Below, piece after piece: positions 13,268 through 21,969 of a stretch of 33,831 nt of DNA. Below the pieces are notes generated by a model. The model made no database searches. It had not been told where the DNA came from and saw nothing but the letters and a program-made list of their open reading frames with translations. This DNA comes from Clostridia bacterium. GTDB lineage: Bacteria; Bacillota_A; Clostridia; Oscillospirales; CAG-272. Position 1 is the first letter of the stretch; each line of letters begins with the position of its first letter. The translations under genes and the position numbers were made by a program. The stretch lies in assembly GCA_017632155.1 (NCBI GenBank), contig JAGBRZ010000198.1, positions 1-33,831 on the forward strand. Direction: 5' to 3'.

Positions 13268-14977
13268 ATGAAAAAGAAGCAGATTGCCAATTTGATTATG
13301 GTTGCCGTTATTTTGCTGATCGTGGCGGGCGGCGTTTTAGGTGTAGGTTATATTCGGGGCTGGTTTGATACAGCGTCGGAGACTATTGCTTGTCTGACAC
13401 AAATTCAAGGCACCGTCAATCTGGAACGGAGCGGTGTGATTTATCCGGTGGCAGAAGATACCGTTCTTCATGGTGGCGACAAAATTACAACAAATCCCGG
13501 TGCCACTGCAATCATTTGCAGAGGTGAGGATACTGTGGTACTGGGTGGGAATATGGAGCTGACCGTAACCGACCCGGGAACAAAGCAGTTCACCTTGAAA
13601 GTTACGAAGGGTGAGGTGTTTGTGAGCAGTCAGCAAAGCGTGCTACTTTCTTTTGTACTGGGAGAAGCTACTGTGGAAAATGCCACCGCAGCTCTTAGTG
13701 TTCGTGACGGTGCGCAAACCGTCAGTGTCTTCCGTGGAGAGGTTGGCGAAGCAAAAGCGGGACAGGCAACAGAGTATGTTGGAGAGTCTGTCTCCACCCG
13801 AAATATGAAACTGGAAGGCATGAATGATTTCCTCCTTGCGCAGATTCGGAAAGCCAACAATACCATTACCCTTTGCTATACCAATCAGGATCTGGACAAT
13901 CTGGAAGCCAAACGCCAGCAGGCGATTCAGGATATGCTGAACGGTCAGACAAACCCGGATGCACATACCCATAGCTATACTGTTTCGGTTGTTGAACCCA
14001 GCTGCAATGCAGGCGGCTATACAGAATATATCTGCGAATGCGGTGACAAATACCGGGCAGAAGAAACTGCAGCACTGGCACATGCTTGGGGCCCCTGGAC
14101 AACCCAAAAGCCGGCGACGATCCAAGAGGAAGGCTTGCAAAAACGAACCTGTTCCAATTGTCAGGCAGCGGAAGAAAAGAAAACCGATAAACTCACTGAA
14201 AATCATACCCACAGCTATACATCTCAAGTTATCGAACCGACCTGCACTGCGGAAGGCTATACCGTTCATACCTGTGCATGCGGTCATACCTATACAAGCG
14301 ATTCTGTGTCAAAAAAGAGCCACAGCTATACCTCCCAGGTTGTAAAGCCCACCTGCGAGAGCCAAGGCTATACAGTTCACCAATGCGCTTGCGGCAAAAC
14401 ATATACCGATTCTGTAACCCAGCCTGCCGGTCATACCTGGGGCGATTGGAAGACGGTCAAAGAAGCTACCGAAACAGCCGAAGGTCAGAGAGAACGAATC
14501 TGCTCCGCTTGTGCAAAAAAAGAACAGCAATCCATCGCCAAGAAGGAACCGGGAATCGCAGGTTATGTGAGCATCCAGATTCGCTGTGATACAATTCTGG
14601 GTAATATGGACGATCTGACTCCCGGCAAGGCAGAGTTTGTGCCGTCCAATGGTATTATTCTGCCAATGGTGGAAGTGCCCTTCTACGAAAATGAAACTGT
14701 TTTTGAGGTGTTAAACCGTATTTGTAAGAAGACCAATATCCAAATTGAGTACAGCTGGACACCCCTTTACGGAAGCTACTATATTGAAGGCATCAACCAT
14801 CTGTATGAGTTTGATTGCGGTGAGCAATCCGGCTGGATGTATAAGGTCAACGAATGGTTCCCCAACTATGGATGTTCCAGCTACTATGTGGAGGATGGAG
14901 ATGTAATCGTCTGGTGCTATACCTGTAAGGGCTTAGGCATAGATGTGGGCTGCGAGTGGATGGGCCAAGAAGGATGA
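13268..14977 (+). CDS. Membrane-tethered FecR-like / DUF4430 (transcobalamin-like) protein
   Basis: A 569-residue protein. An N-terminal membrane segment (IMVAVILLIVAGGVLG) is followed by a FecR-like domain (about 38-175, TVNLERSGVIYPV). Next are Cys/His-rich surface repeats (about 230-425; GYT-x-H-x-C-x-CG with HSY), probably metal-binding. The C-terminal DUF4430 domain starts near 430. DUF4430 is the beta-domain fold of transcobalamin and intrinsic factor; VFEVLNRI and SGWMYKVNEWFP are characteristic. Outside the cell it probably binds cobalamin and hands it to the ECF transporter encoded next. GGGAGG precedes the start. The stop overlaps the EcfT start (ATGA). Confidence 0.82.
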   Translation: MKKKQIANLIMVAVILLIVAGGVLGVGYIRGWFDTASETIACLTQIQGTVNLERSGVIYPVAEDTVLHGGDKITTNPGATAIICRGEDTVVLGGNMELTVTDPGTKQFTLKVTKGEVFVSSQQSVLLSFVLGEATVENATAALSVRDGAQTVSVFRGEVGEAKAGQATEYVGESVSTRNMKLEGMNDFLLAQIRKANNTITLCYTNQDLDNLEAKRQQAIQDMLNGQTNPDAHTHSYTVSVVEPSCNAGGYTEYICECGDKYRAEETAALAHAWGPWTTQKPATIQEEGLQKRTCSNCQAAEEKKTDKLTENHTHSYTSQVIEPTCTAEGYTVHTCACGHTYTSDSVSKKSHSYTSQVVKPTCESQGYTVHQCACGKTYTDSVTQPAGHTWGDWKTVKEATETAEGQRERICSACAKKEQQSIAKKEPGIAGYVSIQIRCDTILGNMDDLTPGKAEFVPSNGIILPMVEVPFYENETVFEVLNRICKKTNIQIEYSWTPLYGSYYIEGINHLYEFDCGEQSGWMYKVNEWFPNYGCSSYYVEDGDVIVWCYTCKGLGIDVGCEWMGQEG

Positions 14978-15849
14978 GAGATGCGTTTTCCAAATGCCAC
15001 CCGGCGGTAAACTTCCTGTTTTTCGTGGGTGCTATCGGCATGTCGGTGGTAATCCAGCATCCGGCTTACTTGCTTGCCGGGTTACTGACGGGGGCAATCT
15101 ATTATCTGCTCCTGAACGGCAAACGGGGCTTGAAAACAATATTGGGATTGCTGCCTGTGTTTATCATCCTAACGGTCATCAATCCACTTCTGAATACTTT
15201 GGGTGCCACGCCGCTTTTTTACCTCGGAAGCAGGCCATACACACTGGAGGCCCTACTTTACGGCGCAGTAACTGCCTGTATGTTCATGGCGATGATGCTT
15301 TGGTTCGGCTGCTACAACAAGGTGCTGACCAGCGACAAATTTACTTGCTTGTTCGGCAGTCTAATTCCGTCCATATCACTGCTTTTGGTAATGGTGTTCC
15401 GTATGGTGCCGAATTTCATTCGTAAGACACAGCAAATCATCGGCGCAAGAAAGTCCATTGGCAAGGGTATCAGCAAGACTGCAACCACAAAAGAAAAGCT
15501 ACAGGATGGTGGAACTGTATTGGGTGCCTTAACGGGCTGGGCATTGGAGGGCAGTGTTGTAACCGGCGATTCTATGCGTGCTCGGGGCTACGGCACAGCG
15601 AAACGCAGTAGCTTTATGATTTATCGTATGACCTGGGCAGACTGGATTTTGCTGGCTGTTATGCTTACTTTGCTTGGAGTTACCATTGTTGCAGCCTGCT
15701 CGGGTCAATTTGCCGCCGAGTTTGTTCCGGCGATTGAACTTGCGCCTATTTCCTGGGGACTTGCAGCATATACCTGCTATCTGCTGATTCCCACTGCATT
15801 ACATATAAAGGAGGCCATTCAATGGCACATTTCCAGATCAAAGATTTGA
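14974..15849 (+). CDS. ecfT: ECF transporter T component, first copy
   Basis: A 291-residue integral membrane protein of the EcfT/CbiQ family, with several hydrophobic helices and two cytoplasmic coupling motifs (ARKSIGKG, and MRARGYG near residue 205) of the A-R-x type that contact the ATPases. It starts MRDAFSKCHPAVNF; the second T component in the same operon also carries KCHPAVNF. ATG at 14974 overlaps the previous stop as ATGA, with AAGAAGG upstream. It should couple ATP hydrolysis by the fused EcfAA' to movement of the S component. Confidence 0.9.
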   Translation: MRDAFSKCHPAVNFLFFVGAIGMSVVIQHPAYLLAGLLTGAIYYLLLNGKRGLKTILGLLPVFIILTVINPLLNTLGATPLFYLGSRPYTLEALLYGAVTACMFMAMMLWFGCYNKVLTSDKFTCLFGSLIPSISLLLVMVFRMVPNFIRKTQQIIGARKSIGKGISKTATTKEKLQDGGTVLGALTGWALEGSVVTGDSMRARGYGTAKRSSFMIYRMTWADWILLAVMLTLLGVTIVAACSGQFAAEFVPAIELAPISWGLAAYTCYLLIPTALHIKEAIQWHISRSKI

Positions 15850-17480
15850 GTTTTTCATATCCCACCGCCAAAGGCAAAAAGTCCCTGGATGGTGTGAGCC
15901 TGTCCATCGAAAAGGGCGAATATATTGTTTTGTGTGGTAAGTCCGGCAGCGGCAAGACCACGCTTCTGCGGCAGCTGAAATCCGTTCTTGCTCCTCACGG
16001 CAAAAAGCAAGGCGAAATTCTGTTTAATGGAACACCCATTGAGAAGGTCAATCAGCGAGTTCAATCTGCCAAAATCGGTTATGTGATGCAGAATCCCGAT
16101 GACCAGATTGTCACCGATAAGGTATGGCACGAATTAGCTTTCGGCTTGGAAAGCCTCGGTTGTGACCAAAAAACTATGCGTGCTCGGGTTGCAGAAATGG
16201 CTTGTTATTTTGGTATTCAGGATTGGTTTCACAGAGATGTGGCCAACCTGTCCGGCGGTCAGAAGCAGCTTTTGAACCTGGCTTCCATTATGGCTATGCA
16301 GCCGGAAGTCCTGATTCTGGATGAGCCTACCAACCAGTTAGACCCTATCGCTGCATCTGACTTCTTGAACACGGTTCGAAAAATCAATATCGAGCTGGGC
16401 ACCACGGTCATCATCACCGAACACCGGTTAGAGGATATTTTTCCTTATGCTGACCGGGCTGTTGTGATGGATGGCGGCAAGATCATCGCGGATGATACCC
16501 CACGGAATATCGGCAAGCTCTTGTACAAACAGAAAAACGATATGTTCGCCGCTATGCCTACCCCCATCCGGGTGTTCTACGGCGCAGGTGGCAACGGCGA
16601 TTGCCCCCTGACCGTTCGCGAGGGCAGAACCTGGCTCAGTAAGACCTATCCCGAACCTATGGTAAACATACTGCCTGCCGAAGAATTGGATGATGAAATC
16701 GAGAAACCTGCTCTTTCTCTGAAAGAACTGTGGTTCCGATACGAAAAGGACAGCCCGGATGTGCTCCGGGGCGTGTCCGCAGAAGTCCCTACGGGTATGC
16801 TATACGCCATTGTGGGTGGAAACGGTGCAGGTAAGTCAACTACCTTAAAGGCTGTCTGTGGTATTTGCAAGCCCTACCGTGGTAAGGTAAAAGTGTTCGG
16901 CAAGCCGGTGGAAAAATACAAATCTGCTGAGCTATTCGGCGGATGTCTTGCTATGCTGCCCCAGGACCCCAAGAGCCTGTTCGTCAAGAAAACAGTCCGG
17001 GAAGATCTTGCAGAGATGACCAAGGACGAAAAGAGAATTGCAGAGATTGCGGCAGTTTGCGAAATAGAAAGCCTGCTGAGCAGTCATCCCTATGACCTCT
17101 CCGGTGGCGAGCAACAGCGCAGCGCTTTGGCAAAAGTCCTTCTGACAAATCCCAAACTTCTTCTGCTGGATGAACCTACCAAAGGTATCGACAGCTTCTT
17201 CAAGGAAAAGCTGGCTACCATTTTGTGCAAGCTGAAAGAACAAGGCATTACCATCGTGATGGTATCTCACGATGTGGAGTTCTGCGCGAAATACGCAGAT
17301 ATGGTTTCTATGTTCTTCGACGGGCAGATGCTGACCACCGATACCCCTCGTCGTTTCTTTGGCAATAACAGTTTCTATACAACTGCTGCCAACCGTATGA
17401 GCCGCCATGTGTTCTCTCTGGCTGTCACTGCGGAGGATGTAGTAGAACTGTGCCGGCAGAATGTGGAGGCAGAGGTATGA
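15822..17480 (+). CDS. Fused ECF ATPase, two ABC domains (EcfA-EcfA')
   Basis: A 552-residue cytoplasmic ATPase with two ABC cassettes in one chain. The first has Walker A GKSGSGKTT near residue 40, signature LSGGQKQ and Walker B VLILDEPT. The second has GGNGAGKSTT, LSGGEQQRS and LLLLDEPTKG. Between them lies a linker of about 60 residues. Both cassettes look intact, so both sites should hydrolyse ATP. GGAGG precedes ATG at 15822, which overlaps the end of the T gene by 28 bp. It powers the cobalamin ECF transporter. Confidence 0.93.
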   Translation: MAHFQIKDLSFSYPTAKGKKSLDGVSLSIEKGEYIVLCGKSGSGKTTLLRQLKSVLAPHGKKQGEILFNGTPIEKVNQRVQSAKIGYVMQNPDDQIVTDKVWHELAFGLESLGCDQKTMRARVAEMACYFGIQDWFHRDVANLSGGQKQLLNLASIMAMQPEVLILDEPTNQLDPIAASDFLNTVRKINIELGTTVIITEHRLEDIFPYADRAVVMDGGKIIADDTPRNIGKLLYKQKNDMFAAMPTPIRVFYGAGGNGDCPLTVREGRTWLSKTYPEPMVNILPAEELDDEIEKPALSLKELWFRYEKDSPDVLRGVSAEVPTGMLYAIVGGNGAGKSTTLKAVCGICKPYRGKVKVFGKPVEKYKSAELFGGCLAMLPQDPKSLFVKKTVREDLAEMTKDEKRIAEIAAVCEIESLLSSHPYDLSGGEQQRSALAKVLLTNPKLLLLDEPTKGIDSFFKEKLATILCKLKEQGITIVMVSHDVEFCAKYADMVSMFFDGQMLTTDTPRRFFGNNSFYTTAANRMSRHVFSLAVTAEDVVELCRQNVEAEV

Positions 17481-18181
17481 AAAAATCAAACATCGCGACT
17501 CTGATTGTATTCTTTCTGCTGCTCCCTGTTACTTTATTCTTGGGCAGTAAGCTACCTGGTAGAGGCTACTACATTACCGGTACCGCGATCATCATTGAAC
17601 TGATGATTCCATTCTTTATGGCCTTTGAGGGCAAACGCCCTCAGGCAAGAGAGCTGGTGGTTATTGCGGTCATGTGTGCCATTGCCATTGCAGGTCGTGC
17701 GGCGATTCCAATTCCGAATTTTAAAGCGATTTTTGCAATCATTATGCTCAGCGGTATTGCTTTCGGCCCGGAAGCCGGTTTTATGGTGGGTGCGATTTCT
17801 GCCTTCGCCAGTAACTTTTTCTACGGTCAGGGTGCATATACGCCCTGGCAGATGATGGCCTACGGAGCTGGTGGTATGCTGGCCGGTTTCTGTTTTGCGA
17901 ATGGCAGACTTCCAAAAAAGCCGCTTACCATGGCAGTGTTCGGTTTTCTGGCAACAATCCTCTGGGTTGGACCGCTACTGGATTGTTCGCATATTTTCCT
18001 GATGGTGAGCGTCATCAACTGGAATTCCATAATTGCAGCATTTGTTTCCGGATTCCCAGTGAACCTCAGTCAAGGAATCTGCACCGTACTGGTTATGCTG
18101 CTGTTTGGCAGACCTTTACTTGACAAGCTGGACCGGATCAAGGTTAAGTACGGCATGATGGAGGATGAAAATGGGCTTTGA
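17477..18181 (+). CDS. ECF transporter substrate-binding S component (probable cobalamin)
   Basis: A 234-residue membrane protein with about six helices. The segment GIAFGPEAGFMVGAISAFASN and then GQGAYTPWQMM is typical of ECF S components of the cobalamin/queuosine-type group. It starts at ATG 17477, overlapping the upstream stop (ATGA). The substrate is inferred from the riboswitches and the DUF4430 partner: cobalamin or another corrinoid. It should bind the vitamin in the membrane and dock on the T/A/A' module. Confidence 0.87.
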   Translation: MKKSNIATLIVFFLLLPVTLFLGSKLPGRGYYITGTAIIIELMIPFFMAFEGKRPQARELVVIAVMCAIAIAGRAAIPIPNFKAIFAIIMLSGIAFGPEAGFMVGAISAFASNFFYGQGAYTPWQMMAYGAGGMLAGFCFANGRLPKKPLTMAVFGFLATILWVGPLLDCSHIFLMVSVINWNSIIAAFVSGFPVNLSQGICTVLVMLLFGRPLLDKLDRIKVKYGMMEDENGL

Positions 18182-19052
18182 AAAATGCCATCCGGCGGTG
18201 AATTTTATCTACTTCACCACCGTGATTGCCGGGATGGTCGTATTTCAGCATCCCATCTTTCTGCTGATATCCTTTGTCTGTGCTTTTATTTACAGCATCA
18301 AACGAAACGGCCTCAAAGCACTGGTGTTCAATGTCATTTTGCTTCCCTGCGTTGCAGCATATGCCTTTTATTACAGCAGCTACAATCATTTTGGCGTAAC
18401 GGTGCTGCAGCAAAATATGATTGGTAACAACATGACCCTGGAAAGCCTTGTGTACGGTTTCGTTTTAGGTTTTGTAATCGCCGGTGTGCTGATTTGGTTT
18501 TCTTGTGTGTACTCCGTGTTTACCACAGACAAAGTAGTGTACCTCTTTGGCAAAGTCAGCCCCCGTCTTTCTCTATTTCTGGCAATTATTTTACGAATGG
18601 TGCCGAGAATTAAGAAGGAAGCCGAGAAAATCAACACTGCTCAGCGTGGCATTGGCCGGGGTGCCAATCAAGGCAATGTCTTTCAGCGGTTGCGTAACAG
18701 TATTCGTATTCTTTCCATGCTGATAACTTGGACGATTGATTCCCTGACGCTTGTTTCGGAATCCATGCGCAGCCGTGGAAGCTCGCTACGGGGCAGAAAG
18801 GCTTTTTCCATCTATCGCTTTGACAACCGGGACCGGGCTTATGTGGTGAGTAACTTTGCCTGCTTGACCGTGATTTTTATGGCGGTCATGCTGAAGCAAA
18901 CAGATATTCTCTACGATCCCCGGATTCTTATGAACCCGATTACTGCTATGTCCTATCTGTTCTACGCAGGCTATGCAGCGTTCTGCTTGATGCCTCTGGG
19001 CTTGGAACTGTGGACGGAATACCGTTTTTGGAAAGCAAGGAAGACAGTATAA
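18171..19052 (+). CDS. ecfT: ECF transporter T component, second copy
   Basis: A 293-residue EcfT-family membrane protein starting MGFEKCHPAVNF, clearly homologous to the T component at 14974-15849. Coupling-type motifs include TAQRGIGRG and MRSRGSS. I choose ATG at 18171 because GGAGG is well spaced for it; ATG at 18165 abuts the site. It overlaps the S-component gene by 11 bp. A single ECF complex normally has one T subunit, so two copies in one operon imply a heteromeric complex or alternative T subunits. A bidirectional terminator follows. Confidence 0.88.
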   Translation: MGFEKCHPAVNFIYFTTVIAGMVVFQHPIFLLISFVCAFIYSIKRNGLKALVFNVILLPCVAAYAFYYSSYNHFGVTVLQQNMIGNNMTLESLVYGFVLGFVIAGVLIWFSCVYSVFTTDKVVYLFGKVSPRLSLFLAIILRMVPRIKKEAEKINTAQRGIGRGANQGNVFQRLRNSIRILSMLITWTIDSLTLVSESMRSRGSSLRGRKAFSIYRFDNRDRAYVVSNFACLTVIFMAVMLKQTDILYDPRILMNPITAMSYLFYAGYAAFCLMPLGLELWTEYRFWKARKTV

Positions 19053-19106
19053 AAATCAACCAGGTAGAAAGTTACTTCTAAAAGTCACTTCCGCCTGGTT
19101 GATTTT
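19052..19106. terminator. Bidirectional terminator after the B12 operon
   Basis: AAAATCAACCAGG (19052-19064) pairs with CCTGGTTGATTTT (19094-19106). T-runs appear on both strands. It serves the B12 operon and the converging AP2-type gene, whose last codons lie inside it. Confidence 0.85.
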
Positions 19107-19555
19107 AGTTTTGTGATATATTCTATTGCGGCATCGTCGCCATGCTCAATGCGCTTATGTACAACTGCGTCCCTGACACCTTTTGCCGCGTCTTCTTCGT
19201 GGTAGGACCCAAGATAATATGTCTTGTATTGTATCTTGATTTGTGCTATGTAAGATTCGCCACGCAGATAGATACCTTTGCATCGCTCCATCCGTTTTGC
19301 GATTCGTCCTGCATCCTGCTCTGGTGTCCAACCGGCTCGTTCCTTCGAACCGCCGATTCGTTTTAGGTTTTTTTGCCGCATACATCCGCAGGAAGTTACG
19401 CGCCCTGCAAGCAAACGGTCAGCAGCAACAAGACGGGTGCCGGTGCACTCACATGTGCAGCGGTACAGCGTCCGGCCGCGAGAATCCTTTTCTTCTGTGG
19501 CAGCATCTACGGTCAGCATGCCGTAAGTTTCACCGATAATGATTTTTGTGCGCAT
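19085..19555 (-). CDS. AP2-type DNA-binding protein with N-terminal zinc motif
   Basis: A 156-residue protein. The N-terminal half (GETYGMLTV, CTCECTG and TSCGCM) has the four-Cys pattern often found in front of AP2/HNH proteins of phages and mobile elements. The C-terminal half (YIAQIKIQYKTYYLGSYHEEDAAKGVRDA) matches an AP2-like DNA-binding domain. No HNH nuclease motif is visible, so it is probably a DNA-binding protein or a former homing endonuclease. GGAGGTGG fixes the ATG at 19555. It has its own promoter at 19589-19617 and converges on the B12 operon. Confidence 0.72.
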   Translation of the reverse strand: MRTKIIIGETYGMLTVDAATEEKDSRGRTLYRCTCECTGTRLVAADRLLAGRVTSCGCMRQKNLKRIGGSKERAGWTPEQDAGRIAKRMERCKGIYLRGESYIAQIKIQYKTYYLGSYHEEDAAKGVRDAVVHKRIEHGDDAAIEYITKLKSTRRK

Positions 19556-19588
19556 ACCAACCACCTCCGATACTGTTGATGTATTATC

Positions 19589-19617
19589 AGTATAGCAGAA
19601 AAACCTTTATGTTTCAA
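19589..19617 (-). promoter_or_regulatory. Promoter of the AP2-type gene
   Basis: On the minus strand TTGAAA (19612-19617) and TATACT (19589-19594) are 17 bp apart, with the gene starting 34 bases downstream of the -10. Confidence 0.75.
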
Positions 19618-19652
19618 TGCTGCCAGTCGGTTTTGAGAACATTCCATAGTTC

Positions 19653-19686
19653 AAAGTGCCGCGTCGTTCAATGGCGCGGTGCTTTT
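19653..19686 (+). terminator. Terminator-like hairpin
   Basis: AAAGTGCCGCG pairs with CGCGGTGCTTT (11 bp with wobbles), ending in TTTT. No plus-strand gene directly precedes it, so it may shield the recombinase region from readthrough. Confidence 0.45.
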
Positions 19687-20334
19687 GTATCTATGGGGTG
19701 GGCGAAAAATCCATAACGGAAAAGGATACTGTGGACGCCTTGCTGCGACCGTGCTTGCGATATACGGTTACTCGGAGACAAGATCCACCACAAAAATTTA
19801 CATCAGATATGTGGTGGAGATTGTTCGAGTAAACGGATATCGTCGTTTAGAAAAATATGTTTTTGCGAAATTCCAACTTGTGTACACCCAGTGAGAGTGC
19901 ACATGCTCGCACTGTCATAATTATTACGAGAAGAGGAGAAAAGGAGATATGTAAGAAGGAATAACACAGTCCACATGACAGGACCAACCGCCGACGCAGC
20001 AGCCAGCTGCGGGGACGATACCACTGAGCCAAAGATAACAAGCTTGAAAGGAGGAATGCACGCTCAGAAAAACTGCCGGAGGGCAAATTTGCACAGCACT
20101 CGGTCATGCGCCGCTGATAGCGATATATCAGCAAGGTGGTCTGCAACACCTAAAAGAGCCAGGGTGATCCTCAGCACCATAAAACAGAGGGGTGACGCCA
20201 CACCCTAAAACGGGGGGTGAACCATAACATCCCGCTGCACACAGCAAACCAACTGTGGGTATGCTTTTAGCCTTAACAGAAATCGTCGCACGGAGGTGGC
20301 AATTACGGGACATAAGAATAAGAAGTCGATTCAC

Positions 20335-21180
20335 ATGGAAATGAACGAGATTTTGCAAGATAAATTGCATAAGGGCGTAGGTACCAGCAAACATGCTCGC
20401 AAAGTGGTCGGAGATACGGCTGCGGACGCAATCTTCTCATTCAATACATATAAGGCCTACAAAAAGCACTGCGCTTATTTCACAACGTGGGCTCGAGCAA
20501 AATATAAATGTAAAACACTGGCGCAAGCTCGGCAGTATGCTGACGAGTGGCTCCAGATGAGAATTGATGCCGGTTTGAGCGCTTACACCATTAAATTAGA
20601 ATTAGCAGCGCTCTGCAAGCTCTATGGGGATACCGCAGCAGATTACATACCCACACCACCAAGACTGCGTAAAAATATAAAGCGCTCCCGAGGTAAAGCT
20701 GCACGGGATGCGCACTTCTCTGAAGCACGAAATGCTGAATTTGTCGAATTTTGTCGTAGTACAGGACTTCGCCGTTCAGAAATTAAGGCGCTTACCGGCG
20801 ATAAGCTGGAAAAGGGTGCAGATGGACACTGGTACATAAACGTCAACAAAATGACAAAAGGCGGACGCCCAAGAAAGGTGCGAATCATTGGTAGCGATGA
20901 CACCATTGGGAGAATTGTTGAACGGATGCAAAATGTAGGAAGTGGACGGGTATTTGAAAAAATCCCAAGCTGCGACATTCACGGATATAGGTCCGAGTTC
21001 GCTACTGCCGTGTATAAACAATATGCACGCCCAGTTAAATCACTTCCACCGGAAGAACGTTATTGCTGCCGTAAAGACCGCAAGGGTGTCTGGCTCGACC
21101 GTAGGGCTATGTTGGAAGCAAGTAGAGCCCTCGGTCATAACCGCGTCTGCGTTGTCGGCGAGCATTATTTAAATATTTAA
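20335..21180 (+). CDS. Tyrosine recombinase / integrase
   Basis: A 281-residue site-specific recombinase with a complete catalytic set: Arg in TGLRRSEI (about residue 146), a Lys in KGGRPRKV, HGYR (His216, Arg219), LGHNRV (His268) and the Tyr nucleophile in EHYL (Tyr278). An N-terminal SAM-like DNA-binding domain precedes it. The start is uncertain: ATG 20335 has a poor ribosome binding site, while GGAGG (20292-20296) is well placed only for ATT at 20302, a rare start. It may resolve dimers of the circle or integrate it. A small coiled-coil gene follows 12 bases later. Confidence 0.82.
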   Translation: MEMNEILQDKLHKGVGTSKHARKVVGDTAADAIFSFNTYKAYKKHCAYFTTWARAKYKCKTLAQARQYADEWLQMRIDAGLSAYTIKLELAALCKLYGDTAADYIPTPPRLRKNIKRSRGKAARDAHFSEARNAEFVEFCRSTGLRRSEIKALTGDKLEKGADGHWYINVNKMTKGGRPRKVRIIGSDDTIGRIVERMQNVGSGRVFEKIPSCDIHGYRSEFATAVYKQYARPVKSLPPEERYCCRKDRKGVWLDRRAMLEASRALGHNRVCVVGEHYLNI

Positions 21181-21192
21181 GGAGGTAAGAAT

Positions 21193-21438
21193 ATGAACAT
21201 TTTCCATGATGACCGCATTCCTACACCTGAGGAGTGCATCCAGGAATTTACATACAAAAGTCAGCTTGAAAAGCTTGAAAAAGAGTGTGCACATCGCAAG
21301 GCTGTGGTAGAAACGCTCGAGAGTGTTGAGCAGTATCTGCGAGAAAGTATCGTTCATCTCAGCGAAACTCTCTGTCAACTCTATGCACTGGCCGGCACGC
21401 TGTCGCAGAGTGGCATGCCCAAGGGCGAAGAAAAATAA
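21193..21438 (+). CDS. Small coiled-coil protein linked to the recombinase
   Basis: An 81-residue protein, mostly helical and charged (LEKLEKECAHRKAVVETLESVEQYL), so probably a coiled coil. GGAGG sits just upstream and the gene begins 12 bases after the recombinase stop, so they share a message. A terminator follows at 21455-21481. Small proteins next to integrases are sometimes directionality factors, but no helix-turn-helix is visible here, so the function is unknown. Confidence 0.7.
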   Translation: MNIFHDDRIPTPEECIQEFTYKSQLEKLEKECAHRKAVVETLESVEQYLRESIVHLSETLCQLYALAGTLSQSGMPKGEEK

Positions 21439-21454
21439 CATTACATACCTGCAG

Positions 21455-21481
21455 CGGAGGGCGATTTTCGTCCTCCGTTTT
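21455..21481 (+). terminator. Terminator after the recombinase pair
   Basis: CGGAGG (21455-21460) pairs with CCTCCG (21472-21477), with additional GCGA/TCGT-side pairing, followed by TTTTC. Confidence 0.75.
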
Positions 21482-21969
21482 CTTATGTATGCAAAGCAGA
21501 TTTATATCCTTCCTACTTCTGTCTTAATTATAGTGTAATCAACATGACATCAGGAGAGTCAAGTTTATTACCGGCGTGCAAATTTCTTGCCATACTTTAC
21601 TCCACAACCCCTGGCGACACTTTAATACCGTCTGGCCTGCGATAACGGCTACTCTCATTTTCGTCTTATCAAATACCCAGTGGCAACCTGGCCAAAGTTG
21701 CGAGTCTCCTGCGCAGATTCGTAGAATCAGCATTTCTGCGTCACATGCATACCGAGGCCGCTGATGAACTCGTTACCCTCATCAGTATCTGCACGCTGCT
21801 CAATCAACGGCAGGGATAACCTGCCACTCCACGCTGCCGGCTCGGATCATTCTCGGTTTTTTCCTTTCTTTCCTCCGGGAAGCCGGGCCGACAGCAACTC
21901 CCTTATCAACAGCGCTCTGCGCTGCAATATATACAACGCTCAAATTTTACACACAGAAGGAGATTTACG
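21482..21969. other. Gene-free leader of the plus-strand operon
   Basis: Nearly 490 bp without a supported gene. It includes a possible -10 box TATAGT (21529-21534), a small hairpin GGCAGG/CCTGCC near 21817-21832, and a pyrimidine-rich stretch near 21850-21880. It ends in an ideal AAGGAG site for the gene at 21970. A 69-codon frame at 21764-21973 has no good start signal. Confidence 0.4.

Larger units (their letters stand above)
19556..20334. other. Gene-poor stretch before the recombinase
   Basis: About 780 bp without a convincing gene. It holds the AP2-gene promoter, a terminator-like hairpin (19653-19686), a CCACCACA/TGTGGTGG hairpin (19785-19792 with 19810-19817), and a strong ribosome binding site followed by ATG then at once TAA (19949-19954). 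A frame of about 77 codons at 19975-20208 lacks a well-spaced site and matches nothing. It may contain the recombinase promoter and its crossover site, but I cannot point to either. Confidence 0.45.

Noticed and set aside
13643..14287. 214-codon antisense frame in the DUF4430 gene
   Set aside because: It mirrors the Cys-rich repeats of the plus-strand gene and has no independent support.
19975..20208. 77-codon plus-strand frame upstream of the recombinase
   Set aside because: No well-spaced ribosome binding site at any start codon and no resemblance to a known protein.
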